Shown: positions 11,291 to 24,080 of the stretch, in pieces
Numbering within the stretch: position 1 is the first letter of the stretch
Layout of the letters: each line of letters begins with the position of its first letter
Assembly: GCA_002633005.1 (NCBI GenBank)
Contig: NMRA01000043.1
Coordinates: forward strand, 501,229 to 565,228
DNA from: Phoronis australis
Lineage: Eukaryota; Phoronida; Phoronidae
Length of the DNA stretch: 64,000 bases
Reading direction: 5' to 3'
Notes under the pieces: generated by a model
What the model was told of the DNA's origin: nothing
Databases searched by the model: none
The model's input: the letters and a program-made list of their open reading frames with translations, nothing else
Made by a program: the position numbers and the translations under genes

Positions 11291-14110
11291 AATCTTGCAA
11301 CCCCGGCGCGAAATTAATGTTTCTTTCTGTTGACGTGCTGGATTTGTGTTGCAAGTCTCACATTGACGAATGCAGTCCGTCCACTTTTTGTTCATGGAGA
11401 GCCAATATATCACATTGCGGCCAAGTCTCAAACACCTTTGGATTCCACCATGCGGCTCATGAAGGCGATTCATGATCTTATGAAAAAGGTTCTTCGGGAT
11501 GATAAAACGGAATCCCTTGAAGAATATCTCATCATACAAGCGAGTTCATCTCTCAAATGAAAGTACGCATGCATCTCCTGAGCAGTGTCGTATTTGCTTT
11601 CTAGCCAACCAAAAAGAATGGCCTTCCCTAAGACCTGTAGTGTTAGATCTTTCCTTGTCTCCTCCTGGATCTCGGCGAATTGTGGCTTCGATATACCCAA
11701 GAAATCAGCGTTGTGAATCGTTTCTGCTTCGATTTGCTTACCCGTTCTAGGTAACGATGCTCGTGATAGCGTGCTAACTAAGTGCAGATGATTGTGCAGG
11801 ATTTCCACATACTAGTTTTGCAGGCGCATCATCAACCGCTGCAGTCATTTCGGGACCGTCTCAAGCCCCTTTTTCCATATGGAGATCAAAGGCTTGTGAT
11901 CTGACCTTAGAATTACCTTGCGTCCAAAGACATACTGATGGTTGCGTTCCATTCCGGAAACGAGAGCTAGCAGCTCCTTTTCAATTTGGCCACACTTTTG
12001 TTCAGTTGATGTCAAGGTTCTGCTTGCGTAATTCCCACAGTGTTGTAGTGGGGCGTAGGTGCACGTGGGCGAAGCCAACCACCTTTTGGCATTTGAACGT
12101 AGCGCACCGTACGTTACGTTCAGTGCTCAAGGTGGGCTTTGGGCGCCTACTTCCCTCTGAAGTCCCAGGCTGTTTGTTCTGCAGCTGAGCAAATCCAAGA
12201 CCTTCTGACAACACATGGCCTTGCCCTTCGACTGGGACAGCTAGGTCAAAGTACTTCAACACTGCAGTGCTCATTATAGCTTGTTTAACACATCCTGTTC
12301 GACAGACCAATTCCAAGGGACATCCTCGTGAGTGAGTTTTCTCAGAAGTTAACACATCTCAAATGACCCTTACAAATGTTTTGACAAATACTTGACCACT
12401 GTAATCACGCTCCAGCAACATCAGCTGGCTTGTCCATTTTAATAATGACATCTACCTTTTGTAGATCAGACTTCAGACCTTCATTAGTTCATGGAAAGGG
12501 GCTTCTGAGCTTCTGCAGATCAATTTGTCTCTATTCAGCTTAATGCTTTTCCCTTTGCATCTGCAACAGTAGCCTGATGTTATGATCGTGGTTGTGGATG
12601 GTGTCATCCTGAGTCGAACCTTGTCCAGTGATGAGTATATCATCCGCCAACTTGTACACACCCGGCAGGCCTTAAAAGAGTTGGTCTGGGCGTTGCATGA
12701 AGTATTTGGGCGCTGGTGAAATAACAAATGGCATTCGAAGAAATCGATACCTTCCCCATGCATGGGGGTCTGAAAGATAGTTAGTAAACTTGAGTCTTCG
12801 TCGAGCTCGAATTGGAAAAATCCTCCTTTTAGATCAGTCTTACTAAACACTTTAGGCTTTAGCTTGAGCGAGGTCTAGTAGTACATGTACTATAGATAAG
12901 GGTAGTGGTTGTGTTTCAGCCCAGTCTTCAGATGTTGTGGGTCGATACATACCCAAAACTTACCATTGGACCTTAGGCTGTGTCACTTGCTTTATGATAC
13001 CACGTCGCTCAAGTCTATTCAGTTCGTTGCACAGACTACTTTTCATGGCGACCAGGACACGTCTTGGCGGCGCATAGCTGTCAACTTCTAGATGCATCTG
13101 TCTTGGCATACGCCCCAGACCACCAAATACGTCACTGTGCTCTTCAGCAAGGTCACGTGTGCAACAGACGGGTCATCTTGAATCTGTCATGTAGCACCTA
13201 GACAAGTTTCATCTTTTGTGTTGCTCGACAACTCAATAATCGGGTGACGTCAACATCGACCACTGTGTATTCTTCCCAGTACTTTTTCTCCTTCTTGAGG
13301 GTTAGTGGTCTTCTGTACACATCTTCCTATACAAGGCATTGTGGACTTGTTGAATATAAGGAGAACTCGTGTAGTCGATTGAGTTCTGTGTTGGGAAGCT
13401 AGTGTTTCACCGGCAGTAGACTACAGGTGGCACCGCAGTCAGCTTGCATCTTTATCATTTTCTCATTCATTACCCTGTCGGCCTGTTTTTGGTTCTACAT
13501 CTACATTTACCAAGAAGATCTCCTCGTCTGTTGAGTCGTTGTTCACCATATGGGCTTGATGTTTCTTTTTCTTTTGGGGTTTAGGGTGCACACGGGTTTG
13601 ACAAGTTTGAGCTGTGTGATTCATCTTCCCACAGCGAGGACATTATTAGCCCTAAGCAGGACATTTGGTCTTTGACCATTCATGAGATTCCCCAGAGAAC
13701 TTGCAATGTTTCACAAATTTAGACTTGGTTTGGGTTTTCTTTCGTCGATTGACAACTTGCACGTGATCTCCACCAGTAATTGACATAGCTTTCAACTGTG
13801 TACTTGTTTCTGTTCTGCTAACCTGCAAACCTCAATGGTTTTTTTTCAACGTGAGATCACGCTGCTGCAACAGTTTTTACGCATTGTGTTGTTCTGTAGA
13901 CCACACACTACCGTATGTCTCAGTAACTCATCGGTCAGAATTCAGTATGCACAAAGTTTAATCAGGGTTTTCAGGGCAGTTACGTAATCGTCTATGATTC
14001 CCCCCGAGTCTTGTTGACGACTATGAAATACATATAACATTGGTCTTACCAATGTAATAATCGCTCTGAAGTTCAATTATTTTCCCCATATCATTTTGTC
14101 ACCGACTGCT
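11291..14110 (-). pseudogene. Ty3/Gypsy retrotransposon gag-pol remnant
   Basis: Read on the minus strand from high to low coordinates, the order is that of Ty3/Gypsy. A nucleocapsid CCHC knuckle (CPRCGKMNHTAQTC) lies near 13620-13660. A retropepsin-like active site with DCGAT in place of DTGAT lies near 13430. Reverse transcriptase scraps (FSKTDLKGGFFQFELDE, about 12850-12800) follow. RNase H (YASRTLTSTEQ, then RSDHKPL) lies at 12040-11890. The HHCC zinc domain of integrase (LHEPHGG ... CETC) lies at 11460-11340. Stops and frameshifts separate the parts. The integrase core is missing: the copy stops at the TAA microsatellite. No LTR was recognised, and the gag-side end near 14110 is an estimate. 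Confidence 0.85.
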
Positions 14111-14384
14111 TGAAAGGACAGCTTGTTGTGTAAACACCTCAACAAGAGTTTGGAAATTTGTGTTCACTCGCTGTGTTTTTATTATTTTGATTTAATTAAA
14201 TCACATTGCATACCAATGAAAAGCCCTGTCATTTCCGTTCCAACAGTATCATATTCCGTCTATAAATGTTTCTGTTTAGTAAATTTGGTGCCAAAGAGAG
14301 CTTGGTCACTAAGTGAATGTTGTAAATTCAGTTGGAGCTGAATGTGAATTCAAGTTTTTATCATTTAGCTTTCTCAATAGCGAT

Positions 14385-15500
14385 TACAGTGCTGGTTCCG
14401 TAAAAACTTATGACAATTTGGCAACACTTAAAAACTTTATTTATTGAACAACTAACTGATAGACAGTAGTGATAGTCAGGACTGATAGACAACATTGATA
14501 GTCTTCTCAGCATCGGGTTGACGAACTTCGCGGTCACCACAGCGACACACCTTCTTCGTACGCTGTTTACTAGCTAATGGCGACCCGTTGCGGTTTGATG
14601 GCATTCCATTCCCGAGTCAGTAAGCGCCACAGTTGTTATATTGGTCACTCGCGTACATATAGCCCGCCCGAGTTGGTCCCACAGGTGTTCGATAGAGTTC
14701 AAGTCTGGGCTGCATGCGGGCCATTTTGTTAGCTGTACTTCCAAATGGCGCAGATGGTCTGTCACAAGCCTGACTGGGTGGGGGAGCGCGTAATTGTCAT
14801 CTTGGAAGATGGAATTAGGTCCCATAAGTTGAGAGGGGTTTGCTAATGGCTGTTGGATGTTGTCTCGGTGTACTTTACTGCATTTAGATTGTCACCAATG
14901 GTGACGAGCCTTGTTTTGCTAGTGGTAGACGCGCCATTCCACGCCATGACACTCACCACAGAAGGTTGTAAGACGATCCGCGCAACAGTCCAGGTGTCGT
15001 TCACCATGTCGTCTTCATACTTTGACCCGGCCGTCCACCTTTCGCAGACAGAAACTGGACCCATCACTGACCATGACATTGCGCCATATGTTTTAGTTCC
15101 ACCGTTGGTGTTGCAGACACCAGCGCAAACGTGCCAGACAGAGAGCTACAGCCATTGCTGGTTTCTTCAGAGGTTGGCTGAGTGCAGTCCTCCGAATCGT
15201 CTGGTCAGAGAGACGTCTACCACAATGATGGCCTGTGAATAGTGCTTTTAGCTGTCGCGCCGGAATTCCTCGGTTCCGCAGTGAAGTCCGTGTGAGATAC
15301 CTGTCTTGTCGAGGGCCGTCAATTTCGGACACCTACTTCGCGGTCTAACTTCAACACTATTGGTTTGTTGGAATTTGTTGCAGTTTGGAGATGGCACTAG
15401 AACTCACTCCGAATCGGGTCTTTTCTGCATGAGACAAACGTGGCGTACTTGGAGCCAGAACACCAGATTTTCACGTTTGAAGAAAGCTGCAAACCGGGCA
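14385..15500 (-). pseudogene. Tc1/mariner-type transposase remnant
   Basis: Minus-strand frames at 15332-15093, 15079-14843 and 14825-14574 together cover a Tc1-like transposase. The first part is the second helix-turn-helix region (LSDQTIRRTAL). The middle has VMAWNGAS, matching the VMVWGCI block. The last has WPACSPDLNSIEHLWD, with the catalytic Asp of the DDE triad inside SPDLNxIEHLWD, and FQDDNYALPHPVR, the FQQDNAxPH block. Small frameshifts separate the parts and the N-terminal DNA-binding region is eroded by stops. The low-coordinate end may start at TACAGTGCTGG near 14385, the usual Tc1 terminus type; the matching inverted repeat at the other side was not found. Confidence 0.85.
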
Positions 15501-18500
15501 CTCCAAACACAATTTGCATATGCAATTCATACTGGGCCTGCTAATAGCAGGACCTCAATGCTATCATTTAACGTCTTACAAATTTGGTGTTTAGAATAGC
15601 AAGGTTAGCATGCAAGTCTTCAACCCATCCTTAAGAAAAGCATAGACAGAATAGGCTCTCAGAATAGCAAAAATTCTCGTTATTCAGTGAAAGTTCTGGA
15701 GAGAATGTAGGAAAGCAAGAATAGCAGAATAGGCAAGATAGCGTCTTAGAATAGCACCCAATGAGATAAATGTAACTAGAGTTGAAGTCACGTGGTTTTC
15801 TCTTAACGGAGTGGTCCGCCATCTTGCTGATGAACCATGTTAGTGGAGATGCGTACACTGTGTTGTATTTAGGAACCAATATTGGTAACAACACGAGATT
15901 TCAAGTAAAAACTCATAGCTTTTGTTAGTATCATCAAGTGCAAACTAGGATTTTTTGAAAATCATCCAAGAAAATCATTGCATGCTTGAGCACAGTATTA
16001 AGGGGTCTTTAGTTATAGCAGAAAAAAATAAAAAATAAAAAGTTCTATTTCTATTATAAAGATTAGACCCAGAATCAATGATATAGTTTTTTGTCTTTCG
16101 AGGTTTAAAAATTGAAACTGAAATAAAATGATTTTGTGGGTGAGAATACCATCTCAGAAACAATATTGTTCAACTTAATTTGGTCTCTAGAACGCCCACT
16201 TAAGTCGATGGTTTCATGGTCTTTTACTTGACTTTCCGTCTTAGTCCGATATGTCTTTAAGGGTTTAGTGAGCTAGATATCTGTTGTTTTCTATCAACGA
16301 AGAAACACAAAAAGTGATTACAACATTAATAGTTGTGCATTTTTAGAGTGGACACCAATTTGAAGATTTATTAATATAGCCAGGTTACTAAGAATAGAAC
16401 AGTATCGAAGGAAGGGATACCCCAAGAATGCTACACCCCACAATGTTATGTTGAGACAGTAGATGGGTTGTTTCTGTAATTTCAAGAGGTGAGACAAATG
16501 TTCTGTAGTCTGGCGAGCTTTTAAATCTGCAACTGTCCTATCAAAACTTTATTGTTTGAAATGGTTACAGTATCTGAATGTGTTGTTCCTGTGTGAGCAT
16601 TTTTCTTGTCCTTCTCGTTCTGGATGGCCAATAATATGGAAGTGTGCTTGTTATTGACAGAAAAAAACGGCAATTCAACACATCATGGTCGCATAAAAGG
16701 GGTACATTGAGTGGCGTAAAAATTAATATTGGTGAAAATTAATACAGCGAACGCCTTTTTAAAACTCTAGTTCCGCGGCGTGTCAAGTTGTTTTACAGCA
16801 GAGTCTATAACACAACATTTTGAACTTTGAGACCGTGTCCTTTCAAACTGTACAAATTACCAGTTCGCCACGCTAAGATGAATCAGATACTAGGACAAGT
16901 AATACCAGGAAGTGGTTATCACCACTTCCTGGTAATGCTAGATAGTTAAAGAAAAGTAGCGTATCACTGAAGTAATTTTCCTTTCCTTGAGACAGCTCAG
17001 CGCGCCTTACATACGTTTTATTTTTTGAAAAAACGTAACTATTATTCCTTGGTATAACGTGTACTAGACAATTTCAATCACCTTTCGGGAAATTGGGTCT
17101 GTGCAAATGCATACATCGATCTCCGGCTTCGGCCGCCCAAGCAGTGATGCACACGTGGGTAACCGATGTATACCCTATAATTATGTGTGTGCCTTACCAA
17201 CCAGTACAGGGTGTTTTTGGTGTCGTGCATTCTTCTTTTTTGTCATTGAAATACTCAATGTTAACATATCAGTTATTATAACCCTATCGTTTTGCAAAAT
17301 TTTACTGCCACCTGTTATTCAACCTGACTTATGCCCTCAATTCCGAATACGCACATGTAGGCCTACGCAAACATGTACAGTTCCATTGGTCAATTGTTGC
17401 ATACGACTTTACATGCAGGCATATTGCTCATCGATTTCCATGGGTTTCTATGAATTTTTTTCTACTTTGTGTTTAAGTGTTTCACACAAACGCATGCCTC
17501 AAATCTTTTTGTTAGAATAAATCAAGTGGTGTCTGATCAAGGAATTTTTAGATCCATTCTAAAAAACTTTGGGAATGCAGTGATGTAATGGTTCGCCTGA
17601 GAGCGGCCCCCTTGACAGCTGATAGCTGATCGTCATGTCGGTTTATAAACAACTGGAACTGAAAAATAGGTACTATACAATTATAGCGACGAAAAAGGTT
17701 AATCACTGTATAATATCATTTTCTAAACTTTATACATTTCAGTGATTGTCGTTTCGACTGAGCCGCCAAAATCTCCCAGGCCCTAGCAGCACTCTGCGAG
17801 AATTTCAGCCAAAGCATTAGGAATTTTGTCTTTGCAATGGCTTATATGACCGTTTAAGCAATGCGTGGGTCACAGGTTTACACTGCTTTATGTTACCAAT
17901 ATTTTAGAACCTCGTTAGTATTTAAAATTTCCAATTTTATTGTGAAAATTCCCCGCCTTCCATAAGGCCACCGGACTTTTGTACACATAGCGTTCATCAT
18001 CAATATGGCGGACCACGTGCCACGCGCTGTCTGGCTTGCGAGTATGGTCGTGTCGTCTATATATAGCTCATTGACAGCACCATAGATTGATTAGAATATG
18101 CACTAGGAATCTGAGCTCCACATAGTCGTGTAAAATCACTAAGATTTCTCTTAAGGCGCTAGCGTCACTATAAGCCTTATGCTATTATGTTGCTATTCAG
18201 GATGTATAAATTCTATTCTAAGAAATATACAATCCTGTGGTGCGGCACCCGGGGGGTCACTAATATTAACAAGGTGTCCGCAGGCGTGTACCGGCACCAA
18301 AACTTGCGGGTAGGTGGTACTTTTCACCAAGTTTTGTGGGACTCACGCGGGATTCCAATGAGTTCCCTAAATTTCCATTTCCGACGGTCCCCGCAAAAGG
18401 GGTGGAGCAAAAAAAACTAGCCCGCAAAAGGGCTGAGGAAAGAATCTACCCAGCAAAATAGGGTGAAAATTTAAAGACCTTGCACCCGCAATAGGAGATC

Positions 18501-18840
18501 TCTCAACAACTTTTGGTACACGCATGAGTGCATAGAATGACCTCCCGGCGTGGCACCTGTTAAGTTCTATATGGAATGTTTTCTGTTGCAATATTCAAAT
18601 TCTTGTTGCTAACAGTGCGAAATATAAATGTTTGAACCGTTCCATGCCCTAACCAAATAACCATTACTTTCCTGATTAATCATGTTATTGAATACTGAAT
18701 CGGTTCCACTTACCGATAATTGTACTTGGAAGTTTTCAAACCTCTGACCTGAGTCTGCTGCTTGTTGTGACTGACTGGTATTGTAATAAAACTACCAGGA
18801 AAACGGGATGTGTGTGAAAGCGGAAGACTAACATGACATT
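15501..18840. other. Unassigned non-coding DNA
   Basis: No gene is recognised. Short open frames (for example 17101-17520) show no domain and no splice support. Two sites have the YY1-like core CCGCCATCTTG/ATGGCGGA (near 15820 and 18005). A perfect hairpin is listed separately. Confidence 0.45.
16903..16934. repeat. Perfect 14-bp inverted repeat with 4-base loop
   Basis: TACCAGGAAGTGGT, then TATC, then the exact reverse complement. Each arm holds CAGGAAGTG, the ETS-family consensus, so this is a symmetric pair of ETS-like sites as well as a hairpin. A transcription terminator role is not implied in a eukaryote. Confidence 0.9.
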
Positions 18841-18860
18841 TCAGAACCGTAGCAAGCGGG

Positions 18861-18904
18861 GGGCGGCCGGGGGAGAGGGGGGGGGGNGGGGGGGGGGGGG
18901 GGGC
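18861..18904. repeat. Poly-G tract with a single N
   Basis: A G homopolymer interrupted by one N at 18887. It probably marks a sequencing or assembly failure in a homopolymer. Confidence 0.8.
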
Positions 18905-19277
18905 ACGTGCCCCCCAAAAATTGTGTAGTCGTCAGGGTTGAACCGTGGCAACCGACATAGGCATGGAGCCGAGGACAGTCGAGAAAAGAAAGACTGCAAA
19001 TACGGATAAGAGAGAAAATTCAAGAAAACATTTTATAACTCAGTATCAGTGCATGCTTTACCCTTTGAGGGCCCTGGCCAGGATGTTGTTAGGATGGGTC
19101 TCCATTTTTGCAGCATAGGTCGTCTAAACGCACTTGAAATGTGCACTTAATTATTCATACATGTATTTCGAAAAATCGAGAAAATATTAAATTCAATAAG
19201 ACAATTTTGCGAATGCAAAAATATATTTTTCCAGGTGCCCCTCTCTGGCAAGCGATAACTGAGACAGCTGTCGCTCC

Positions 19278-19407
19278 ACTTTTTCGTTTTTTTCTCGAAA
19301 TTGTTTTTCATTTGAGAAAAATTGATTATCTGATAGACAAAGACTTTTTCGGGTTTTTTCTCGAAATTGTTTTTCACTTGAGAAAAATTGATTACCTGAT
19401 AGACAAT
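19278..19407. repeat. Tandem duplication of a 65-bp unit
   Basis: Two adjacent copies (19278-19342, 19343-19407) each contain CTCGAAATTGTTTTTCA and ATTGATTA(T/C)CTGATAGACAA. They differ at only a few positions, so the duplication is fairly recent. Confidence 0.85.
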
Positions 19408-19711
19408 ATCAATTGCTGTGCATTTCCTGATTTATGAAAATATATATCTTTTCATATTTAGGGGTCCAGACCGTGAAGGAGGCAATTGACGAAATTCAAG
19501 TGGCCACCCTTTTCGTGTTTTCATTGATAAATTCTTAATAGGGCCCAAACTCGGAATCGGTTTCCTCTATTTTCCTATTTTCGTACAACCTGCTTTCATG
19601 TTGAGGAAGGTCACTTCTTGCAACCGACAATGGATTGAACTGCCACTCTTTTCCAAGTTCAATGATGTTTAGCCTTTCATCTCAAGGTGTTCCATTTCAG
19701 ACAGAACCTCT

Positions 19712-19800
19712 NNNNNNNNNNNNNNNNNNNNNNNNNNNNNNNNNNNNNNNNNNNNNNNNNNNNNNNNNNNNNNNNNNNNNNNNNNNNNNNNNNNNNNNNN
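19712..19800. other. Assembly gap (89 N)
   Basis: A run of N only. Any open frame crossing it is meaningless. Confidence 0.99.
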
Positions 19801-20277
19801 ATTCGACTCAAAGAACCAAAAATGCGAAAAATACAATAGGATTGACCACCATCGAAAAGGTAGAATTTTGAAGAACGCGAAGACCAATATTTGTTAATTT
19901 CACAAAAGAATTATTTCTGATGTTACGTTTTCCCGTAGAATCACAAGAATAGTATTTCTTTTGAAGATCGTTGGGCTACAAGGAATAATGTTTGTAAGGA
20001 ATTGGCGCAATTCATGTCGAAAGATTGTCGGGGCTACGATTTGTGAGGACCATATACATGTCGAATGGGGGTACTCAAAGTACTTGCAATTATAAACAAA
20101 TATTTCAGCTTTTTGAAATTCAAGTTTCACTCGTGAACAGTTATAGGTACCTCTGAAATGAGCAAAAATGCGCCTGAATGCGAATGCCCCATATCCCATG
20201 ATCCCCCAGTTACCCGTCAAAAATCTGCGAGCATGCCTGCGGAAATTGTTTATAACATTCTGTTCTGATAAACAAAT

Positions 20278-20945
20278 TTGTTGGTTTCTGATGTACATGT
20301 TTATGTATCTGATTTACGAAAATCGACAGATTCATATAACGGTTTTGACAATTTGATGCTGATCTTGATGATGATGTTTCAGTGAATTAAGCTGCAGTCT
20401 GAAGTTGAAAAAACTCAATAATCCGATCCCCAAATACATTTAGACGATTTTTGTCTATCTAAAATAATTCTCAAAGACATTCAATTTGATGAAATTCGGA
20501 CAGTAACCAAAAAGATGCTCACGATTCAAATGACAATAAGGGTATTGCTTTATGACTTAGGTACGAGATTGTCACAAGCAGGAGATCAGAAAGGAATTAA
20601 GTCATTAAATCAAGGTATAAACGCATTGCTCATGCAATCGAGTGTTGGTTTCTGACTTACATGTTTATGTGTCTACGAAAATCGACTGATTGATAGATGA
20701 TTTTTGACAATTCGAAGCAAATCTTGTAAGAAATTACAATGCTTCACTGAACTTAGTTACAGGCTGATATTGGGAAAAATCGATCTATCATCAAATCCCC
20801 AAATAGCAAAGTATACTAAACGAGTTTTTAAATAAGTCTCAGGGATATCGATGAATGTCGGACAGCTCTACAATGTGTTCTAAAATGTTTCCACAAATCA
20901 AATGGCAATAAATTGTTTAATGACTTAGGAACTAGATGAGTGGTT
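20278..20945. repeat. Diverged tandem duplication, period about 364 bp
   Basis: The block starting with TTGGTTTCTGATGTACATG near 20280 recurs as TTGGTTTCTGACTTACATG near 20644. The downstream landmarks keep the same order: ACGAAAATCGAC, GAATGTCGGACAG/GAAATTCGGACAG, CAAATG(A/G)CAATAA, ATGACTTAGG. The function is unknown. Confidence 0.7.
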
Positions 20946-23900
20946 TAAATTCACAACCCGTAGATCGAAAAAGAAAATAAATAAAAATTAAATTCATTGC
21001 CCATTAACTTGGAAAGGTTGTCTTTGCAATTCCTTGGTGTTTTTATTTCCAGTAGTATTGCGCCATGCATTTTTGTTCTTCAAAACAGAAGCGTTTGCTC
21101 GCCATTCTCGTGCAAACTACACAGATCAAGCACGTCATGACTGGCGCACCCACGTTAAAAATAAGGTGCAACCATGCAGTAGTCCCGCGCAGAATCTCAG
21201 TGATCCACGGGAACTGGATTTGAACTCCAGGAGTTGAAGTGTGTACATTTTTGGGACACACTCCGTTTCATTTTCTCCAGCCACCAGAAGCTAGACTACC
21301 GGTCGTGGTTCAACAACGGAGTCTGAAACGGCCCCAGGGACTTCGCCTTTTCAAAAAATTGACCATAACAAAGTAAACTTTTCCCTTGACCGGATGGTAA
21401 TATAACGAATCTTGACCTTAGAGCCAGCGCAGCTAAGCTGCTCGTCTTAAATTATTCATAGAAGAGCTCACTAGCTTTAGTTCATGGAATTACGTATTTT
21501 TACACTGTTTGATCTCAGCTACTTGACACATCTCCCACCTACCCGTCAGTCACATGGTGCGTCAGCCCTAGGCCCATTTTTTCTCTCCGTGAAACCTTGT
21601 TGGTTCACAGTTATACTTATATCGTGATGGCTGCATCCTCAGGATTGCACCCCACTCCTATGACGGACGAGGGGGGGGGTTCGATACAATTAAATATAGC
21701 GGCATCCGGANAGGAAGGGGACTGGTAGTCTGACGAAGTCGAATGGGTTTGTGCCCCCCCCCCCAATAGTTTTTGCCTTCCTACGGGCCTGCATTTAGAA
21801 AGCTATCAGTCAGTCAAGATTCAATGGCAGGGGGATGCTCTGTCGTTTTTTGCGGGGGTTGTGCCACTGGGAGATTAAAAAAGTTATACAGGTTCAAGGT
21901 GTCAGGGCATTAAGCAGATAACTTTTTACAGTTGGTATAATTAAAACGGGAGGTCAGCTTTCAAAATGTAACCCATTCACAAACCCCTGTTCTCACAACA
22001 GGGATTTCAGAGTTGGTTTCGTTGAAGAGTTCATCAATAGGGCTTCAGTGCCCAGTTGAATGAAACAATCCCTAATGGGGACTCAGCTCAGTTCCCTAAA
22101 TCTAATGCGCATTTGTATCTTTCTTTACTCATGCCATCATTATTATGAGCTCCTCTTTGCCTAATGGCACTTAACAAACAAAGAAGGATCATGATAACGA
22201 CTTGTTTTTCATGATCAATTTATGAAAACGCACAGCTATTTTGCACTTTGGTTATTCCATTTCTGGCTTTCTGTGACAAAGGCAAGTAAACGCTTGCGGA
22301 AGTGAATGGTTTACCCGCCTGTGAGGTTATCTCCAAAATTGAATTTGAAAAACATGATTTCGTGCCCGAGTCATTATAGTGACACTCAAAATTCCCTATT
22401 GGTGGTGATGGTGCTTATTTCAAACGATAGTGTGAGAGATGAGTCATCTGGGTATGTGACTTTTTGTCGAATGTCTGTCTTGTCAAAACTTTTGTGTGAA
22501 ATTTGCTTTTTCCCACAAGTCGCCTAATTTCATAGAATTGAACAGTTTAAGAAAACGCTTTGGTTCCTTTGACCTTAATTCTATATTTGCTACTTAGCCA
22601 TGTTTTCTCAATTCTTCAAGAGTCTTATTTGGTGAATATTCAAATAAAAAGCACTTTATTACCTGTTAATATAACAAATCAGATTCTGAAGTCAAGTGGG
22701 AAAGCCGCTTAATTGTTTCTCTAGGGCAGAAGTGGTGGGAAAACTTTATAAACCACTTTCTTGTTTTACTTCAATGGTTTCAGTTTAAACTATCAAACAG
22801 AATCTCAAGTTGTAATTCTTTCTATGGCATTGAATCATAAGTTGTAATTCATTTTACATGAAATTGGAGTCAAGAACTCGGATACACACATTTGCTGAAG
22901 ATCTATTTCATCTTTGTTGGTTTTATCCTGGTATTAAATTCTTTTGCCCCTTGTTCGAATTTTTTTTTGGAAAAACTTCTGTAGCGCTTAATTTCTCTTA
23001 TAAATATTTTGTTTGGGAAAAATGACTCATCAGATATCATTAATCTCGTAATTTATTTAACTTAATTTCACATAATTCATATAAAAGTGTACTAATTTAT
23101 AAGGAATTCTAAGTTATTTTAAAGTTGATTTTTTATGAAAACTGTAAGTTCATTGAATTTGAAGATAGATGGTCTCTTGTGGATTCACTCTTTAGCTATA
23201 AGTCCAGACATCTGATCTTAGTGTGAGTGAGTGGTTTGTATGGAGCGCCAATTGTATTTTTCTTTGTTGTTGTACATTCACAATTGCGTAATACAATTAT
23301 CTCTGTATGTGTTAACTGCAATGTTAATTATGTTTGCACTCTAATAATCATAAAAGAGCTTCACCAAATAACATTACAGCACTCTATCTTTAAATAACGC
23401 ACAATCTGAATTCACGCCCTAAAATGTCGCAATATCGTTTATAATTATGCGATTGTTTTGTTTTTGAAAGTTGTATCTTCGTTTTGAATATGACGTCGAG
23501 TAAAGCACCTAAACAGCGGGTGACTTCGTGCTCGAAAATTCTTACTGTCACCGTGCAGAGAACAGTTTCTCAGATTTCGATTTAGTCTTAACACTTAACA
23601 CAGTATATCAACCATCAAAGTCTCTTTTTCAGAAACGTCCCAAGTCATGGCAAATGAAGATAAAAAATCTGAAACACGGTTTTCTCGACCATAAACTATA
23701 AAATAAGTGTGTACTAAATTTTACGCAAATAAAAATCGATGTTCAAAACTCTTAAATCGTTGAAAATCAAACAGCCTGAATTGCATGGTTGATAAAGATT
23801 TGCGATGTGAAGTCCCGTACAAATCGCATACTTGGCGCATGAATAGCCGAAATTGTTAGTTATGAATTGCAATGAAAAATACGACATAATTTTATTTCAT

Positions 23901-24080
23901 ACAATATGCGAATATTGAAAAACAAATGTGCAAAGGTTATCATATTTAGTTGAGTCCCTTCTTCCCGTCAGGGGGCACTTTGAAATTAAATTTTGTTCAT
24001 TTGCAATTGGTGGAAAGGTGTCTCAAAATAACGTCATTTTCGAAATCGAACATTTCGTCATAAAACTTTGTCCATTTCAG
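20946..24080. other. Unassigned DNA upstream of the basic-protein exons
   Basis: No exon is recognised with confidence. A single N sits at 21711 after a G run. A short ATG frame near 23490 (starting MTSSKAPKQR) looks coding-like, but no donor in it matches the phase needed by the exon at 24081. The first exon(s) of that gene may lie in this interval. Confidence 0.4.

Noticed and set aside
11091-11539. Long frames with poly-Asn, poly-Ile or Tyr-rich runs
   Set aside because: They are translations of the TAA microsatellite joined to the Gypsy integrase remnant, not genes.
17101-17520. 139-codon plus-strand frame with Cys-rich and hydrophobic parts
   Set aside because: No recognisable motif, poor start context, AT-rich composition like its non-coding flanks.
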